The position numbers were made by a program, and so were the translations under genes. From positions 1,860,001-1,924,000 of the forward strand of contig CM074143.1 of NCBI GenBank assembly GCA_037178625.1: 64,000 nucleotides of DNA. Reading direction: 5' to 3'. The notes beneath the pieces were generated by a model that saw nothing but the letters and a program-made list of their open reading frames with translations, searched no databases and had not been told where the DNA came from. Below, one piece after another: positions 20,263 through 31,494 of the stretch. How positions within the stretch are numbered: the first letter of the stretch is position 1; every line of letters begins with the position of its first letter. This stretch comes from Skeletonema tropicum. Lineage: Eukaryota > Bacillariophyta > Thalassiosirophyceae > Thalassiosirales > Thalassiosiraceae.

Positions 20263-21312
20263 CTACAATTCCCCGCGAAATGACATCGCTGGATTGTGAT
20301 GTAAAGCGACAGCCATGGCTCCGGTAAGGCTGAGAGCTACAACAAGCATCAGGACAACAGAGTAGAATAAGTTTTGGCTGGCCTCCTCCTCCACCTCTTC
20401 TTCTTCTTCTTCCAAAGCCTCCCCTTCAAACATGTGTGATGGCAACTGTAGAAAAGGGAGGACACTACACATCACAATATCATGAGGCAAAGCTTGCTGG
20501 AGTGTAGAACCAGTCTCGTTCAATAAGCGGCTGTGCTTTGCTTTGTAGCGAACAACTTTGTCAAGGACGGATCTAATCCAGCTTCGTATTGCCCTTGCCT
20601 TTTCCCCATCATTCCGTTCCCCCTCATTCCATCCCCCAGCACGTGCATTGGGAAGAATCTGATTGATTGAATCAATTTCTTCATTCATATCATTTCTCCA
20701 TTCCTCAAAATGTAAAGCGGCGATAGTTTCATTTAGAAGTGCTCCCTCGACCAGATCTACATGATTCAAAGCAACACACGTTATGAATATATCATTGTCA
20801 GTAATCATGCCATCTTTCAATGGAATGGTGATTCGTTCTAGAGAGTCACAAGAATAGAATGCCCTCCCCTCAATTCTTTCCAGCTTGCTACTAAATTTCA
20901 CCTCCGTCAGTACTTTACAAAATGAGAATGCAAACTCCTCAAGGATCCTGGCAGATGGTAGGTTGATGCTCGTCAAAGGGCAGCCAAAGAATGCCATGCC
21001 TTCAATTCTTTCCAGCTTGCCGCATTCGACATCTGTCAGGGCATAACAATTACCGAATGCACGGCTCTCAACAATTTTGACGCCCGGCATGATCAATCGT
21101 CTCAACCGAGGACAAAAATAGAATGCGTGTTGTTCAATCTTTTCGACTTTATCACGACAAATGACTTCAATGATGCTAGCATGCTCATTGAATGCCCGCG
21201 CCGGAATGGTTTCGACATCTACAAAGACATGAGTTGCATCTCGAGGAATATCTTGGCCATCTGCACCGGTGTAAGTGAACCAAGTGATATCATTACCGCC
21301 CTCGGCCGCCAT
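20263..21312 (-). CDS. BspA-like leucine-rich repeat (LRR_5) protein with C-terminal membrane anchor
   Basis: From ATG 21312 (MAAEGGND) the protein has 349 residues; a longer frame upstream starts only with GTG. Residues ~20-190 are LRR_5/BspA-type repeats with the signature I..rAF.~C..L..i..P (AFYFCPRLRRLIMPG, AFGNCYALTDVECG, AFFGCPLTSINLPS, AFSFCKVLTEVKFS, AFYSCDSLERITIP). A helical region, a Glu-rich stretch (EALEEEEEEVEEEA) and one predicted transmembrane helix (VVLMLVVALSLTGAMAVAL) follow. Such proteins are abundant in diatoms and of unknown role; surface or endomembrane display is inferred from the anchor. It is divergent from the ankyrin gene. Confidence 0.85.
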   Translation of the reverse strand: MAAEGGNDITWFTYTGADGQDIPRDATHVFVDVETIPARAFNEHASIIEVICRDKVEKIEQHAFYFCPRLRRLIMPGVKIVESRAFGNCYALTDVECGKLERIEGMAFFGCPLTSINLPSARILEEFAFSFCKVLTEVKFSSKLERIEGRAFYSCDSLERITIPLKDGMITDNDIFITCVALNHVDLVEGALLNETIAALHFEEWRNDMNEEIDSINQILPNARAGGWNEGERNDGEKARAIRSWIRSVLDKVVRYKAKHSRLLNETGSTLQQALPHDIVMCSVLPFLQLPSHMFEGEALEEEEEEVEEEASQNLFYSVVLMLVVALSLTGAMAVALHHNPAMSFRGEL

Positions 21313-21635
21313 GATGGAAACAATAGCAAGGTAATTGATACGCTTATCCAACAAACGACAACGTGGCAGTTCCACTACTTCACTGCCGAGGTTGCCGTTT
21401 TATTTAGCATGGTTGATGCGATATCTATCGAGCGAGGTAGGAGCGAGGAGCTCAAGACAAGACTCAAGATTTGGCTTCAAAATATTTGGCGCCAACGAAG
21501 ATTTTTGCGCCAACCGCCGAAAAGTCATTGACAATGTCCGTCGATTCGTCGATCGAGTACCATACTACTACTTCTTCGCTTTAGGGAGGAGAACTACTTA
21601 GCGACAATAGCAGAGGCAAATAATGTAGGCAGACA

Positions 21636-23549
21636 ATGAGCTTCCCTCCCTACGCTGAAGAATCTGCTCCTTTAACTACCGAGCCGAGTAACAACGATGT
21701 TGTGTCAATAAGAAGTGCTCACAAAGATCGACGACGCAACAGCAACAACAACTTCTTGTTCTTCTCAAGCTTTACACAAAAGAAGCAACATGATGATAGC
21801 TACAATAACAGTACTAGCGACAATGGTAGTGATAATAGCGACAAAATAGCAGGATGCACCGACTATCAACATGCAAATCCATTACGATCGGGGAAATACC
21901 AAGGATATTGTACACTTGACACTGCTCCGTCTGCAGATGGTGGCGGCGGTGGGCGAATATCGATGCATGATGATTGGGATTTCAGTCCTCGGAATAGTGC
22001 CGATAGTAATGATGATAAAGACGATGACGGACAGTTTGTAAGCTATTGGGGGCAGTCTTCTGATGATGATGACGTTGAAATTGATGAAGATGATAGGGTA
22101 GAAACGACTGTTCGTCCAATATCATTGCGATATCGACAATATCAGGGGGGGATGAGAAACTCATTTTCATCCAACAAAGACGCATCGCATGGCAACAATA
22201 ACACTTTTGGCAATGGTGATCGAAATAGACGAGGAGAGAATATACTATTATCACTGCCAATTGTTCGACCGTTCCTCCGTAGATCTCATCAAGGCTTTTC
22301 TGACGAAGCAAATGAGTTTCATTCAAATCATGATGAAGTAGATGATGATGTCGATGATGATGACTGCAATAATGCACCATCCACCGAAGATCGCGCTGCT
22401 GTAATAAAATCAATATCCGACGGGATTGCAGGAACACAGAGTGTAGAACCTATGCTACTAAATAATAATAGTGGTGCAGCATCAAACGACAATTCAAACG
22501 ATCCACTAAGTGAAAGTACACAACAAACTCCACCAAACTTGCTCAGTCGAATCTTCTTAACACGATTCATTCAAGTACCACAACGCAACCAAGAAGCAGT
22601 ATCATTACGACAACTACACGACCTACTCCGAAAGGAAGATTGGTCATTGGCAACACAACTGATAGAGTCCAAGCCCATGCTTGCTCGCAAATGGCATTCC
22701 GTCAAACGATTGTACGGGGGTAAATTTGATGCAGAAGTTCTCCCTATTCATTCTGCATGTGCATTATGCCCACCTGCATCATTTATACAAACACTGGCGA
22801 CTATTTATCCCGAGAGTTTATTGATGAAGGATCAAGCGTTTGGGAGGACACCGCTTCATATTGCCTGTCGAAGTTTGGCTGATTCGAGTGTCATCAGGGT
22901 TTTGTGTGAGATGGAACCGAGGAGTGTGGTTGAGAAGGATAGTTTGAAACGTGTTGCTCTCCATTATTTGATAAAGAATTGTACTACATTTGGTCAGGAT
23001 GACGATGATGATGACGCAGAGGATGCATCTATGAATAATCAGTCGAGTGCCAATCACGATGAGAAGGATAGAACTGCTGCAGATGGTATTGTTGCACTAA
23101 AGCTCATGGTCGAGACCAACTTAGATTGCATCAAGGTAGCAGATCACCGCGGCTGGATTCCACTACACGTTGCATGCAGCTGTTCCGCTAGGCAGGGAAT
23201 GACCCGAGTTATGAAGATGCTGATTGATTATTGGCCCGAGGGTGTGAATGCCGAGACAACAAAGAATAGTGATGTGTTTGCGTGTGTGGATATGGTTGGG
23301 AAACATCATGCTACGAAGGATGAAGTTGTTGCGTTGTTAAAAGAGGCAAGACATGCGTTGGAAAGTTGTGAAGACAACGAGACTGATGGACACAGATCGT
23401 TAGCGTCCGATTCAGTTGAATTACTTAATGTACCAATGCATCTGGGCTTAGACTCGTTGCCAGAGGGACAAGATGACGATGCCGGTACCAATATCACGAC
23501 AAAAACAGAAGGGGTCGAGGAGGAAGCGGAAAGTAAAGCCGTGGATTAA
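21636..23549 (+). CDS. ankyrin-repeat protein with long acidic low-complexity N-terminus
   Basis: 637 residues. Residues 1-300 are rich in Ser, Asn and Asp with polyacidic runs and look disordered. A helical segment (LRQLHDLLRKEDWSLATQLIESKP, about 324-347) leads into ankyrin repeats at ~367-550: PIHSACALC.P, GRTPLHIACRS, RVALHYLIKN interrupted by an acidic insert, and GWIPLHVACSC. Diatom proteins of this layout (W.....i.....A+.W) are common and uncharacterised. Start ATG 21636 is supported because its surroundings were duplicated intact at 16838. Probably a protein-interaction scaffold; localisation cannot be judged. Confidence 0.85.
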   Translation: MSFPPYAEESAPLTTEPSNNDVVSIRSAHKDRRRNSNNNFLFFSSFTQKKQHDDSYNNSTSDNGSDNSDKIAGCTDYQHANPLRSGKYQGYCTLDTAPSADGGGGGRISMHDDWDFSPRNSADSNDDKDDDGQFVSYWGQSSDDDDVEIDEDDRVETTVRPISLRYRQYQGGMRNSFSSNKDASHGNNNTFGNGDRNRRGENILLSLPIVRPFLRRSHQGFSDEANEFHSNHDEVDDDVDDDDCNNAPSTEDRAAVIKSISDGIAGTQSVEPMLLNNNSGAASNDNSNDPLSESTQQTPPNLLSRIFLTRFIQVPQRNQEAVSLRQLHDLLRKEDWSLATQLIESKPMLARKWHSVKRLYGGKFDAEVLPIHSACALCPPASFIQTLATIYPESLLMKDQAFGRTPLHIACRSLADSSVIRVLCEMEPRSVVEKDSLKRVALHYLIKNCTTFGQDDDDDDAEDASMNNQSSANHDEKDRTAADGIVALKLMVETNLDCIKVADHRGWIPLHVACSCSARQGMTRVMKMLIDYWPEGVNAETTKNSDVFACVDMVGKHHATKDEVVALLKEARHALESCEDNETDGHRSLASDSVELLNVPMHLGLDSLPEGQDDDAGTNITTKTEGVEEEAESKAVD

Positions 23550-23926
23550 ACTACTTCACCTAAGCAACACCTAATCCTACTACATCTTGCTATGTTTATG
23601 TACATAGATAGTTGTAAAATGAAGGAAATGCCATCACGATGTTGAACTACAGAATGCCCCTTTCAAAAGACGGCTGGTTGAGATTGAAGCAATGAAGGAT
23701 GGAAATACGTACATAGTTAAAGAATCGAAAAATTTCGGTTGTGAATATAGACGGTAATTATATTAATACTCCTACGGAGGAGAATAGAAGTAATGGACTG
23801 CACACATAGAAGAATGTTCATTGTTTAATACTCCAAAATGGACGTAACTCTTTCTAGAGCAAAAGAATGGATCCTTATCCCTCTATCTCTCATCCAAGGC
23901 ATTATACATCATACTCCCTCCCTTCT
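23550..23926. other. intergenic between convergent genes
   Basis: Contains the 3' flanks of the ankyrin gene (+) and the Cys-rich plastid-type gene (-). No gene or repeat was recognised. Confidence 0.4.
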
Positions 23927-24676
23927 TCAAGGATGCAACCCCCCACTCTGAAGCACATCATCATCATTGTCGTCAAACAAATTGGCAGGAACATCACATG
24001 GCTCTTCATCCTCCGAAAGCACACACTCTTTACAAAACTTGATAACCTCCTCCGGACCCTGTTTTTAAGCATGACAATTTCAAAAGTGATGTGTGAGGAA
24101 TTAAAACTCACCCCCACTCAAAAAAGTGTGTAATGGAAGTAATAGTGGCGTGCATTATTATTATTTGCTGGTCAAAAAACTTACCATGTCAAACATATCC
24201 TCAAACACATCACAATTCCCCGTAGAAACACATCGATCCGCACAATACCTCATAGGATCATCCTCCACCATCTTTTCATCCTTACGCCTCCTCGGTCCAG
24301 AGATGGATCGATCTACACCCGCCGTAAATCCTTGTACCGTTGCCGGTTCCACGTATTCGAATTCTGCCTCAAAATCATAATTTTCGGGGAGGGCATTCAT
24401 ATCCGCTTTGAGTGACCTTTGCCTTGCCTCCCATTCGGATTGTGGCTGATGTTGTTGGTAGAGACGGCGCATTTCATCATCGATCATGTTGGCAATGTGA
24501 TCTTCTAGGAAGAGTGTCGTGGAGGATGGTCGGTTGTTGTTATTGTTGCTGTTGAGAATGGGTGGTCGAATTTGGAATGCGGTTGTAGATTCAGATGATG
24601 ATAGCAGCACTGCCGCCATCAAGAGAAGAGCAGCTGCTGATGCATGACGGAGGAAGGAGAGATTGGCTTGGTACAT
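23927..24676 (-). CDS. plastid-targeted Cys-rich protein, two exons
   Basis: Exon 1 runs 24676-24185 and exon 2 24058-23927. The 126-bp intron has donor GTAAGT and acceptor CAG, and the frame joins in phase 0 as DVFEDMFDM|GPEEVIKFCKECV, giving 207 residues. The N-terminus is a signal peptide followed by STTAFQIRPP, a diatom ASAFAP-like motif, so import into the complex plastid is inferred. The mature part has a helical charged region and a C-terminal cluster YCADRC, TGNC, FCKEC and EPCD (seven Cys in ~45 residues). This resembles redox-active or metal-binding plastid proteins. A CP12-like relation is possible but the CP12 core motif is not present. An upstream frame begins only with TTG, so ATG 24676 is preferred. 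Confidence 0.75.
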
Positions 24677-25143
24677 GATAGTAATAGCAGTAGAGTAGAT
24701 GTTCTGGGCGGCTAACAACAATCAATGGTATGGTACGGATGATTGAGAAGATCAGCTTTGTGCGTCATTTTTGGACGGAGGTGATGGTTTTGGCTTTGTG
24801 TCTTTTCCAGATGGCAGCTTGGAGATATCATTTGTTCAAGTAGTGTCTCCGTGTGACAATGCAATGAATCATTTGATGTAATCTCGTGAGCACTAGTAAA
24901 TGCTGCTGACAGCTGTCAACTGTCAACGCAGAACAAAAAAAGTGGAAGAAGAAGATGCCACCAATTGCCGCCGAAATGCTGCTCTGAAAATGATTCATTG
25001 AAACAGCGCAGCCAGCAGCCATTGCCAAGCTCTACATATCTGGGCACCACCATGAGAGGAGAATAATATTCCTATCAGCCACCACAACGCATTGCTTCAC
25101 TACACCATTAGTCAACAGTCGTTATTATCATAATTTTACAACA
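24677..25143. promoter_or_regulatory. divergent intergenic region
   Basis: 467 bp between the start codons of the plastid-type gene (-) and the secreted coiled-coil gene (+), so it should hold both promoters. No clear TATA box or operator was identified. A short direct repeat (ACAGCTGTCAACTGTCAACG) lies near 24908. Confidence 0.4.
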
Positions 25144-26136
25144 ATGACATTTGTTCAGCTCTTTGCTCTACTTCTATCCTCCTGCCTGTGTCTCCAACTC
25201 GTTGATATTGCACAATCATATGTCATCGATGGCACATCATCATCATCCATCGCTTCCAGATTTCACAACACGCAATGCAAACTATTCGTGACCATCGATA
25301 AAACTCCACCACCACCAGATACTACCAATGATGACAACTTCATCTCCGTCGCATGTGCCTCCAAGCTTGGCCTACCGCTTGACATTCAATTCACATCCAG
25401 TGCCTGCACCGACTTGCAAATGACTAATGAAGCTCTCCTCCAAAGCAACAACAATGTCGCTCCTCCATCATCATCATCATCATCATCATCACCCCCCAAT
25501 AATACTAATATCCTCTCACTCCAACCACTCAACCAACCCAAATTCGTCACCCATTCCGGCCAACAATCCGTCAAGGTCACACCAGGAGCCTACGCCTGTC
25601 AACTTACCGATCCACAAACCAATCAATACTTCGTCCGATTCTTCCTCGATTTTCCCGACGGTGCCACCCGTAACGATGTAACATTGCCTGCCGAACGGGT
25701 GTACTTTATGTCATCGTGTTGGATCAAGGAGGAGAATCGGATTGAGACTGCACGAAAGTGGAAGGAGGAGATTCTGACCAATTTGGCATCACTCAATAGG
25801 GAGATTGACGAATTATTGGAACGTAATGATGAGAATGTTGGAGTCGTAGCGAGAGCACGTCGTATCCCACAATACATTGAGTTATTGAAGCAGCGTAAAA
25901 AATTGATGATGCAAATTGGCATGTTGGAGGAACGGTTTCCTTTGGAAAGACCCTTGACTAATGGGCCGAATGGTACGTTATTATTGAAGGATGGAGTTGT
26001 GGCTGTGAAACGTGAGTTTGGTGGGAAGACACGGTATCATTGGATTGGAACGTTTAGTTTTCAGGACTTTTTGGATGGTGGTAATGATGAGAAGAAGGGG
26101 AAGGAAGAGGCTACTACCAAGAAGTTGATGCCTTGA
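25144..26136 (+). CDS. secreted or endomembrane protein of unknown function with coiled coil
   Basis: 330 residues with a clear signal peptide (MTFVQLFALLLSSCLCLQLVDIAQS). Residues ~95-115 contain a Ser/Asn-rich linker with a (TCA)n tract. The centre (SGQQSVKVTPGAYACQLTD...YFVRFFLDFPDGATRNDVTLPAERVYFMSSCW) looks like a beta-rich domain. It is followed by a coiled coil (~195-265, ARKWKEEILTNLASLNREIDELLERN) and a C-terminal KTRYHWIGTFSFQDF segment. I do not recognise the family. It is divergent from the plastid-type gene. Confidence 0.75.
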   Translation: MTFVQLFALLLSSCLCLQLVDIAQSYVIDGTSSSSIASRFHNTQCKLFVTIDKTPPPPDTTNDDNFISVACASKLGLPLDIQFTSSACTDLQMTNEALLQSNNNVAPPSSSSSSSSPPNNTNILSLQPLNQPKFVTHSGQQSVKVTPGAYACQLTDPQTNQYFVRFFLDFPDGATRNDVTLPAERVYFMSSCWIKEENRIETARKWKEEILTNLASLNREIDELLERNDENVGVVARARRIPQYIELLKQRKKLMMQIGMLEERFPLERPLTNGPNGTLLLKDGVVAVKREFGGKTRYHWIGTFSFQDFLDGGNDEKKGKEEATTKKLMP

Positions 26137-26340
26137 TTGGGATGGAGATGGGTTGCATGTGTGGTGTGTCTCGTGTTGCTCTATTAATTGTAATGAAATA
26201 AATTTTGTTGTATAGAAAGAGATGATGTTGTGTTCTTTAGGAGTAAGAGTAGAAGAATTGTTGAAATAAACGAGAAGGTTATGATTATCTCCATAAATTC
26301 CTGAGCTGCCATACCCCATCTTAATTATATTAACCCTCAT

Positions 26341-27600
26341 TCAAACCAGGTTTGTATTCATTACCCACGGATTAAAAATGCACTTTGCATTGCACACTGA
26401 AATCCACTTATCATGATGCTCCTTACGGAACATGTACGTTTGCTCTTCACCATATCCCAATGCATACCTCGACCGAGCAATATACCCACTCGTCACACTG
26501 GCAGGATTGCCAATGTAAACATCGCTCAGAATGGCAAGGGCGGTATCAGGACCCGTCAAGCTCGTTTTATTCCCCATTACAATTAACTTGGGACCAATCA
26601 CAGGATCTCTCAACAATCCCTCTTCTACATGCGGCAACTCTCCATCAGAGAATAATATAATAGGATGACTCAGCATCCCCAGCGGTTTCAATATCATACG
26701 GACATACTTGGGTGACATCTCGAGCGCACCCTTGGGAGTTAATCCCGAAGTTTTGGCCAATTGATTTAGCTTGAACTGTGCCCTCCCTTCCATAAATCTC
26801 GAGTGTATCACAGAATATTTAATCCCCGCTTGAGAACTATGAAAGAGATCATCAAATGTGCGACACACATTAATAGCACGAAGCCCATGATGTGCATACC
26901 CCAACGCACGATTGTACCGTAGGAATATTCGACGGAGTATCCCAATATGAAAGTTCATGTTGTCTTCCCAATTCTCCCCCGGTGATTTGTAAAAGTATAA
27001 ATCTTTTGCGCTCAATTGAATGACTTCCTCGTATCCAATTAAATCCGTCGAGTTGCGAATGACAGTTATCCCCAATTCATTGCGTATTTCATTCCTCAAT
27101 TCTTTATTGTCGTTACTCTCATATCCCATGAATTGTATTGCTTCAATGACCCATCCATGGAATGTCGTGCCCAATTCTAATTGATGATCACGTGCATAAT
27201 CATAGGCGTGCAGTAGCGAATTCATTTGATTGCCAATGTGTCCAAATAAATAATCATCCTTGCGTAGCAACAATAGTTTCTTCTGAGCTGGCCATCGGGG
27301 GACGAAGGTATCTCCCGAGTAGCTAACTCGTTCAGTCATTCTGGGATGTATGGCGTAATTGAGTGGTGTTCGTCGATCGCACATGACAAATGGTGCCTCT
27401 TGCTTGCTCAGTGCGTTTGGACCGCCTATGAGGTATAGTGCATCGTTGAAGAGGCTGAGTAGCAACGAGGTGGCTGCACAGATGATGAAGAGAACTCGTC
27501 GATGCTTCACGATTACGGATATGAAGTGATCGGCCTTCTCTCTTGGGATGTTCATTGTTGTGCTGAGTAGCTTGTAATGAGCAGCAGGGATCATCTTCAT
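26341..27600 (-). CDS. type II membrane protein, fucosyltransferase-like glycosyltransferase
   Basis: 419 residues starting at ATG 27600. A short cytosolic N-terminus, one signal anchor (VLFIICAATSLLLSLFNDALYLIG, ~36-60) and a lumenal domain give the topology of Golgi glycosyltransferases. Motifs include GHIGNQMNSLLHAYDYAR (GNQ near the start of the catalytic fold), YSVIHSRFMEG (an H-x-R element as in GT-B fucosyltransferases) and ILSDVYIGNPASVTSGYIARSRYALG (a GNP.S..S..I...R segment also seen in O-FucT-like families). The donor and acceptor are not deducible. Alternative: another GT-B family. Confidence 0.55.
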   Translation of the reverse strand: MKMIPAAHYKLLSTTMNIPREKADHFISVIVKHRRVLFIICAATSLLLSLFNDALYLIGGPNALSKQEAPFVMCDRRTPLNYAIHPRMTERVSYSGDTFVPRWPAQKKLLLLRKDDYLFGHIGNQMNSLLHAYDYARDHQLELGTTFHGWVIEAIQFMGYESNDNKELRNEIRNELGITVIRNSTDLIGYEEVIQLSAKDLYFYKSPGENWEDNMNFHIGILRRIFLRYNRALGYAHHGLRAINVCRTFDDLFHSSQAGIKYSVIHSRFMEGRAQFKLNQLAKTSGLTPKGALEMSPKYVRMILKPLGMLSHPIILFSDGELPHVEEGLLRDPVIGPKLIVMGNKTSLTGPDTALAILSDVYIGNPASVTSGYIARSRYALGYGEEQTYMFRKEHHDKWISVCNAKCIFNPWVMNTNLV

Positions 27601-28386
27601 TTACGGTCGGTACGATAAGTATTATCGCTGCTGCTGCTGTGCATAGATTTGAACAGAAAACTATTGGTAATGATGTTGAAAAGTATCGATAGGATGAAGT
27701 ATCTACAATACACTTCGTAGTCGTAGGCTTAATTATTTATGGACATGGACATGTGATAGATGGTGGTCGGAGTAAGTAAGCTTGGAGCTTGATGTTGATG
27801 TTCGTGGTTTTTGTTCCTCAACCCCGCGCACAGCGCTCGCTCAACCAAAAGCTTTTATTTCACGGACAAATCGAATAATGACTGGTCACAGGTCACAGGT
27901 TGGGGACACGAGGAATGCGAGAGGGCCGAAAGTAATGACTTTGATGTTCTCACCATTCTTCACCGCGCTCAATAAAGAAAGAACGACACAACGTAAGTAT
28001 CACAATGACTGGAAGAAGGAGGCTTAAGCCTAAGTCGAGATGGTGATGGAGGAGGAGGCTACATAGGTAAAATAATAGAGGCGAAACGAGTCTCAGAGCA
28101 GATGCAGCGATTGTTGTAACAATAACAACCTCCTGCAGACAACTTCAAATAGACATGGTTTGCTATGGCTATGGAGCGGATAAGATTTTAATAAGATATA
28201 TATAAATTGTTAAATTGGTATGAGTCTGCTGAGCCTGAGCCTGACGTATGGCACCTCTTCAAACACAATCACGGTGTTCAATTATCATTCGTTTACATAA
28301 TATTTCAATCTACTAATAGGTTCAGATGCCAGATACACAAGCACGATCGAATGATGAACACGTCCAACCCCAATCTGCCGGAATGT
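27601..28386. other. intergenic, nothing recognised
   Basis: The 5' flank of the glycosyltransferase-like gene and 3' flank of the CobW gene. Short frames (27782-28027 +, 28207-28548 +) have no motif. Confidence 0.4.
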
Positions 28387-31300
28387 TTATCCATGATGAT
28401 GATCATGGCTGTGTCCATGTTCGTGATCACTCCCTCCACCTGCTGCTGCATCAATTGCGTTGTACCAGTCTTCATAAAAAGGATCCCCTGCATCTACCGA
28501 CATATGATTCCAAGCTTCCTCTCCCATGTCCATCTCCTCCTCGGTTAGCAAGCATGCATCGAGGGCCGCACTTATCTCATCTCTATCCAACTTTTGTCCG
28601 ATGATGACAATCTCTTGTTGCCTATCACCGTAGGGTTCTCTCCACAACGGCGCAATTGCATCCTCTAAACCCTTCGGCCAATGTTCTTTATCGATTTCAG
28701 CCCACCATGGATTACCTGGGGTAAGGTTGAAGTGATTCCCAGCTAGAGAGAACTCGCCTTGTATTCCAGTGAAACTTGCTAACCAGACAATACCCTTTGA
28801 ACGTAGGACAATGCTCTGATCAAATGGAGGTGCTTTGTTGAGCATCTCTTCCAGGACCAAATCGAGCTTGTGTGGCCAGAAGGGCTTTCGAGCACGATAA
28901 GTAAATGAGGAGATACCATACTCGAGAGTCTCTGGAGTATGTTCACCAATTCGTGCTTCCTTCAGCCATCCATCATGCTTCTCTGAATCGGACAAGGAAT
29001 AAAGCCCAGTGCCCAATACACGATCGAGGGGAACCTCCGAATATATCGAGTCAATCAGCTGAGCAGTGGGGTTCATCTGCTGGATGAGACGCTTGACCTG
29101 ATTCTTCTCATCAGAATTAATCTGGTCACACTTATTCACGATGATTACATTCGCAAACTCTACCTGATCACAGAGTAAATGAGAGATTGTTCGCTGATCT
29201 TCGGGATCAGCTTGCCAGTCTCGATCTTGCAGAGTTTGAATGCTGTCCAATTCAGATAGAAATCTCGACCCATCAACGACTGTTACTAAAGTATCAATCT
29301 CGGCAATATCCCCTAGACGCAAACCCGTACTATCTTCAAATGTAAACGTCTCTGCGACCGGCATGGGCTCACTCACTCCAGTGGATTCGATGAGAAGGTA
29401 ATCAAAGGTACCTTGAGCAGCGATCTTGGCGACTTCAACGAGTAAGTCTTCTCGCAGTGTACAGCAAATACTGTTCAGAAAAGTGAAAGAAAGATAGGAA
29501 GAATGAGACGATGTAGCGTAACAAAAGGTTGTAGCTATGGCTATGCGTGCTAAGATCAGTCAAGCTACTCACCAGCCATTGCTCATCTCTACCATATGTT
29601 CTTCTCGCTGAGTGACAGAAACAGCATGCTTCTTTAGCAACGCAGCATCAATATTAATTTCCCCCATATCATTCACTAAAATGGCAATCTTGAGTCCATC
29701 ATAATTGGCTAAAATGTGCGACATTAATGTTGTCTTACCAGAACCAAGAAATCCGCTCAAAAGAGTGACAGGCAGCTTCTTCGGCTGACCATCCTTGCGG
29801 TTGGCAGATAGACGAGATAGAATATCAGCGTTAGCCTTTCGCACATCTTGCAGCATGTCAGCTTGATGCGACGGCTTCCACTCTTCCGGCTCAACTTTCA
29901 ACGTCGCATTGGTCGCCGCGGATGTCATGGTAGACACTACCTCCTGCCCAAACACACCTCCCCACTTGCATGGCACGATACCAACATTTGCAGCCTCGAC
30001 AAGAATGCTAGACATGCTTCTTAGTCCAGCCACAGATCGTTCATCCAACCTCTTCAAAGCATTTTCGAAAAGGTACCAATCATACAAGCTCTCTTCATCC
30101 TCCAAATCTGCATCCTCCAAGGCACCATCTGGCGGTGGAGCAGTGGCGTACAAAGGATACAACTGCATTACAACATTCCGCCCATTAGGAGCATACACTG
30201 TCACTGGCGGGACCATTTCCAATGCTGTGACTTCAGATGATTCTACCTCAGTCAGTTCGACCAGAGAACGAATGGCTGCACTTAGTGGGGATTCATCCTC
30301 CTTCGGAACCACAGATGGCAATCTCATGCCATCCCATTCACCAGAGAGTGATCTCACGAGAACGCATCTGTTTCCACGCAGAACCAAGGCGCCAACATGA
30401 CGTTCACATTTGGCCCAATCCATACTTGCCAAGTCGATAGTACCATTATTGTTGGATAAATGTTCTACCTTGAGCAGATCATCAGTGATATCTTCAGTAG
30501 TGCATTCGTATTGCTTCGAGTATTTGTTCATCTCGACTGTAAGGGTTGATAGATACAGCATTCTGCCTATCGAATCACAATACTCTGGATTGTAAGCTGG
30601 TATGGCATTGTTATTGCTAAAGATTGAGAGCAGCAAACTCAAACCCTCTTTGTCAGCTCCTCGAGGAATGACATTTGTCGCACCGTTGGGAAAGACATGA
30701 CGAATCATTCCTAGGCGTTTGTCGCGTGTCTTCTCATCCTGAAAGATGAGGTGCAAATCCAGTGGCAGCTGGGAGTTGATACCGTTGTTTCGATGTCTGC
30801 CCATTGGTACCAAGACATTATTGACAAAAGATGCCGGCAGAGTGGGATGTATCAAGCAAATATCAGATGCAACTGAAGTAGCTTCTCGCAAAAATGCATC
30901 GTACATCTTGAGTAAGATACAACAAAATTCACCCTCAGCGGCAAATGTGACATTTTGCAGATGCAGTCGTTGCAACAACCGAAGCAGTTGTTTACCAAAT
31001 CCCTTGACTGGCTCGCTTGATTCCATCTCCCTTTGAATAATTTTGCTCAATGCATCTGCCCTAGCAGTGTTATCATCGGCGTCACCTCCTTCTTTTACCT
31101 CAACCATAGTTGCTACATCAACAATAATGATGCGTTGAAATTGCTTGTCATGCTGCCATTCCTCACATCCGCCTTGCTTCTTTTCCTCCTCATTGTAATT
31201 GTATTCGATGTGTTCCGGAAGCAATAAATGTTGAGCATACCCCGCGTACTCATGCATAGGGTGCCTGCGGATACAGTCGTCCTCCGCAGAATCTCCTCCA

Positions 31301-31494
31301 GTAGCAGAATCCTTCGTCTTCTTATCCTTGTTACCCTTTTTCTTCGAATTCACTTTAAGTGTGGATGTCAAAAGTACCAATGCATCCGTGATCGGGGCAC
31401 TATTACGTGTCTTGAATGGGCCGAAGTCGCCTGCAAAGACGAATAAATCTGGCACCAACCAGTTTGATTTATCCTCACGAGCTTTTCGCGACAT
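28387..31494 (-). CDS. CobW/COG0523 GTPase with N-terminal Nudix-like extension, two exons
   Basis: Exon 1 31494-29573, intron 29572-29471 (102 bp, donor GTGAGT, acceptor CAG), exon 2 29470-28387; about 1001 residues. The junction rebuilds the metal-binding C-x-C-C motif exactly: [12 protein letters not shown]. The GTPase part has a P-loop (GFLGSGKTT), [18 protein letters not shown] and NKCD. The CobW C-terminal domain follows, ending in a His-rich tail ([12 protein letters not shown]), as in zinc metallochaperones (ZNG1/COG0523). Upstream lie ~570 extra residues. One part ([29 protein letters not shown]...[12 protein letters not shown]) resembles a degenerate Nudix fold without a full GX5EX7REUXEEXGU box. 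The role is probably metal insertion into client proteins; why it is fused is unknown. TTG starts upstream of ATG 31494 were ignored. Confidence 0.88.
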
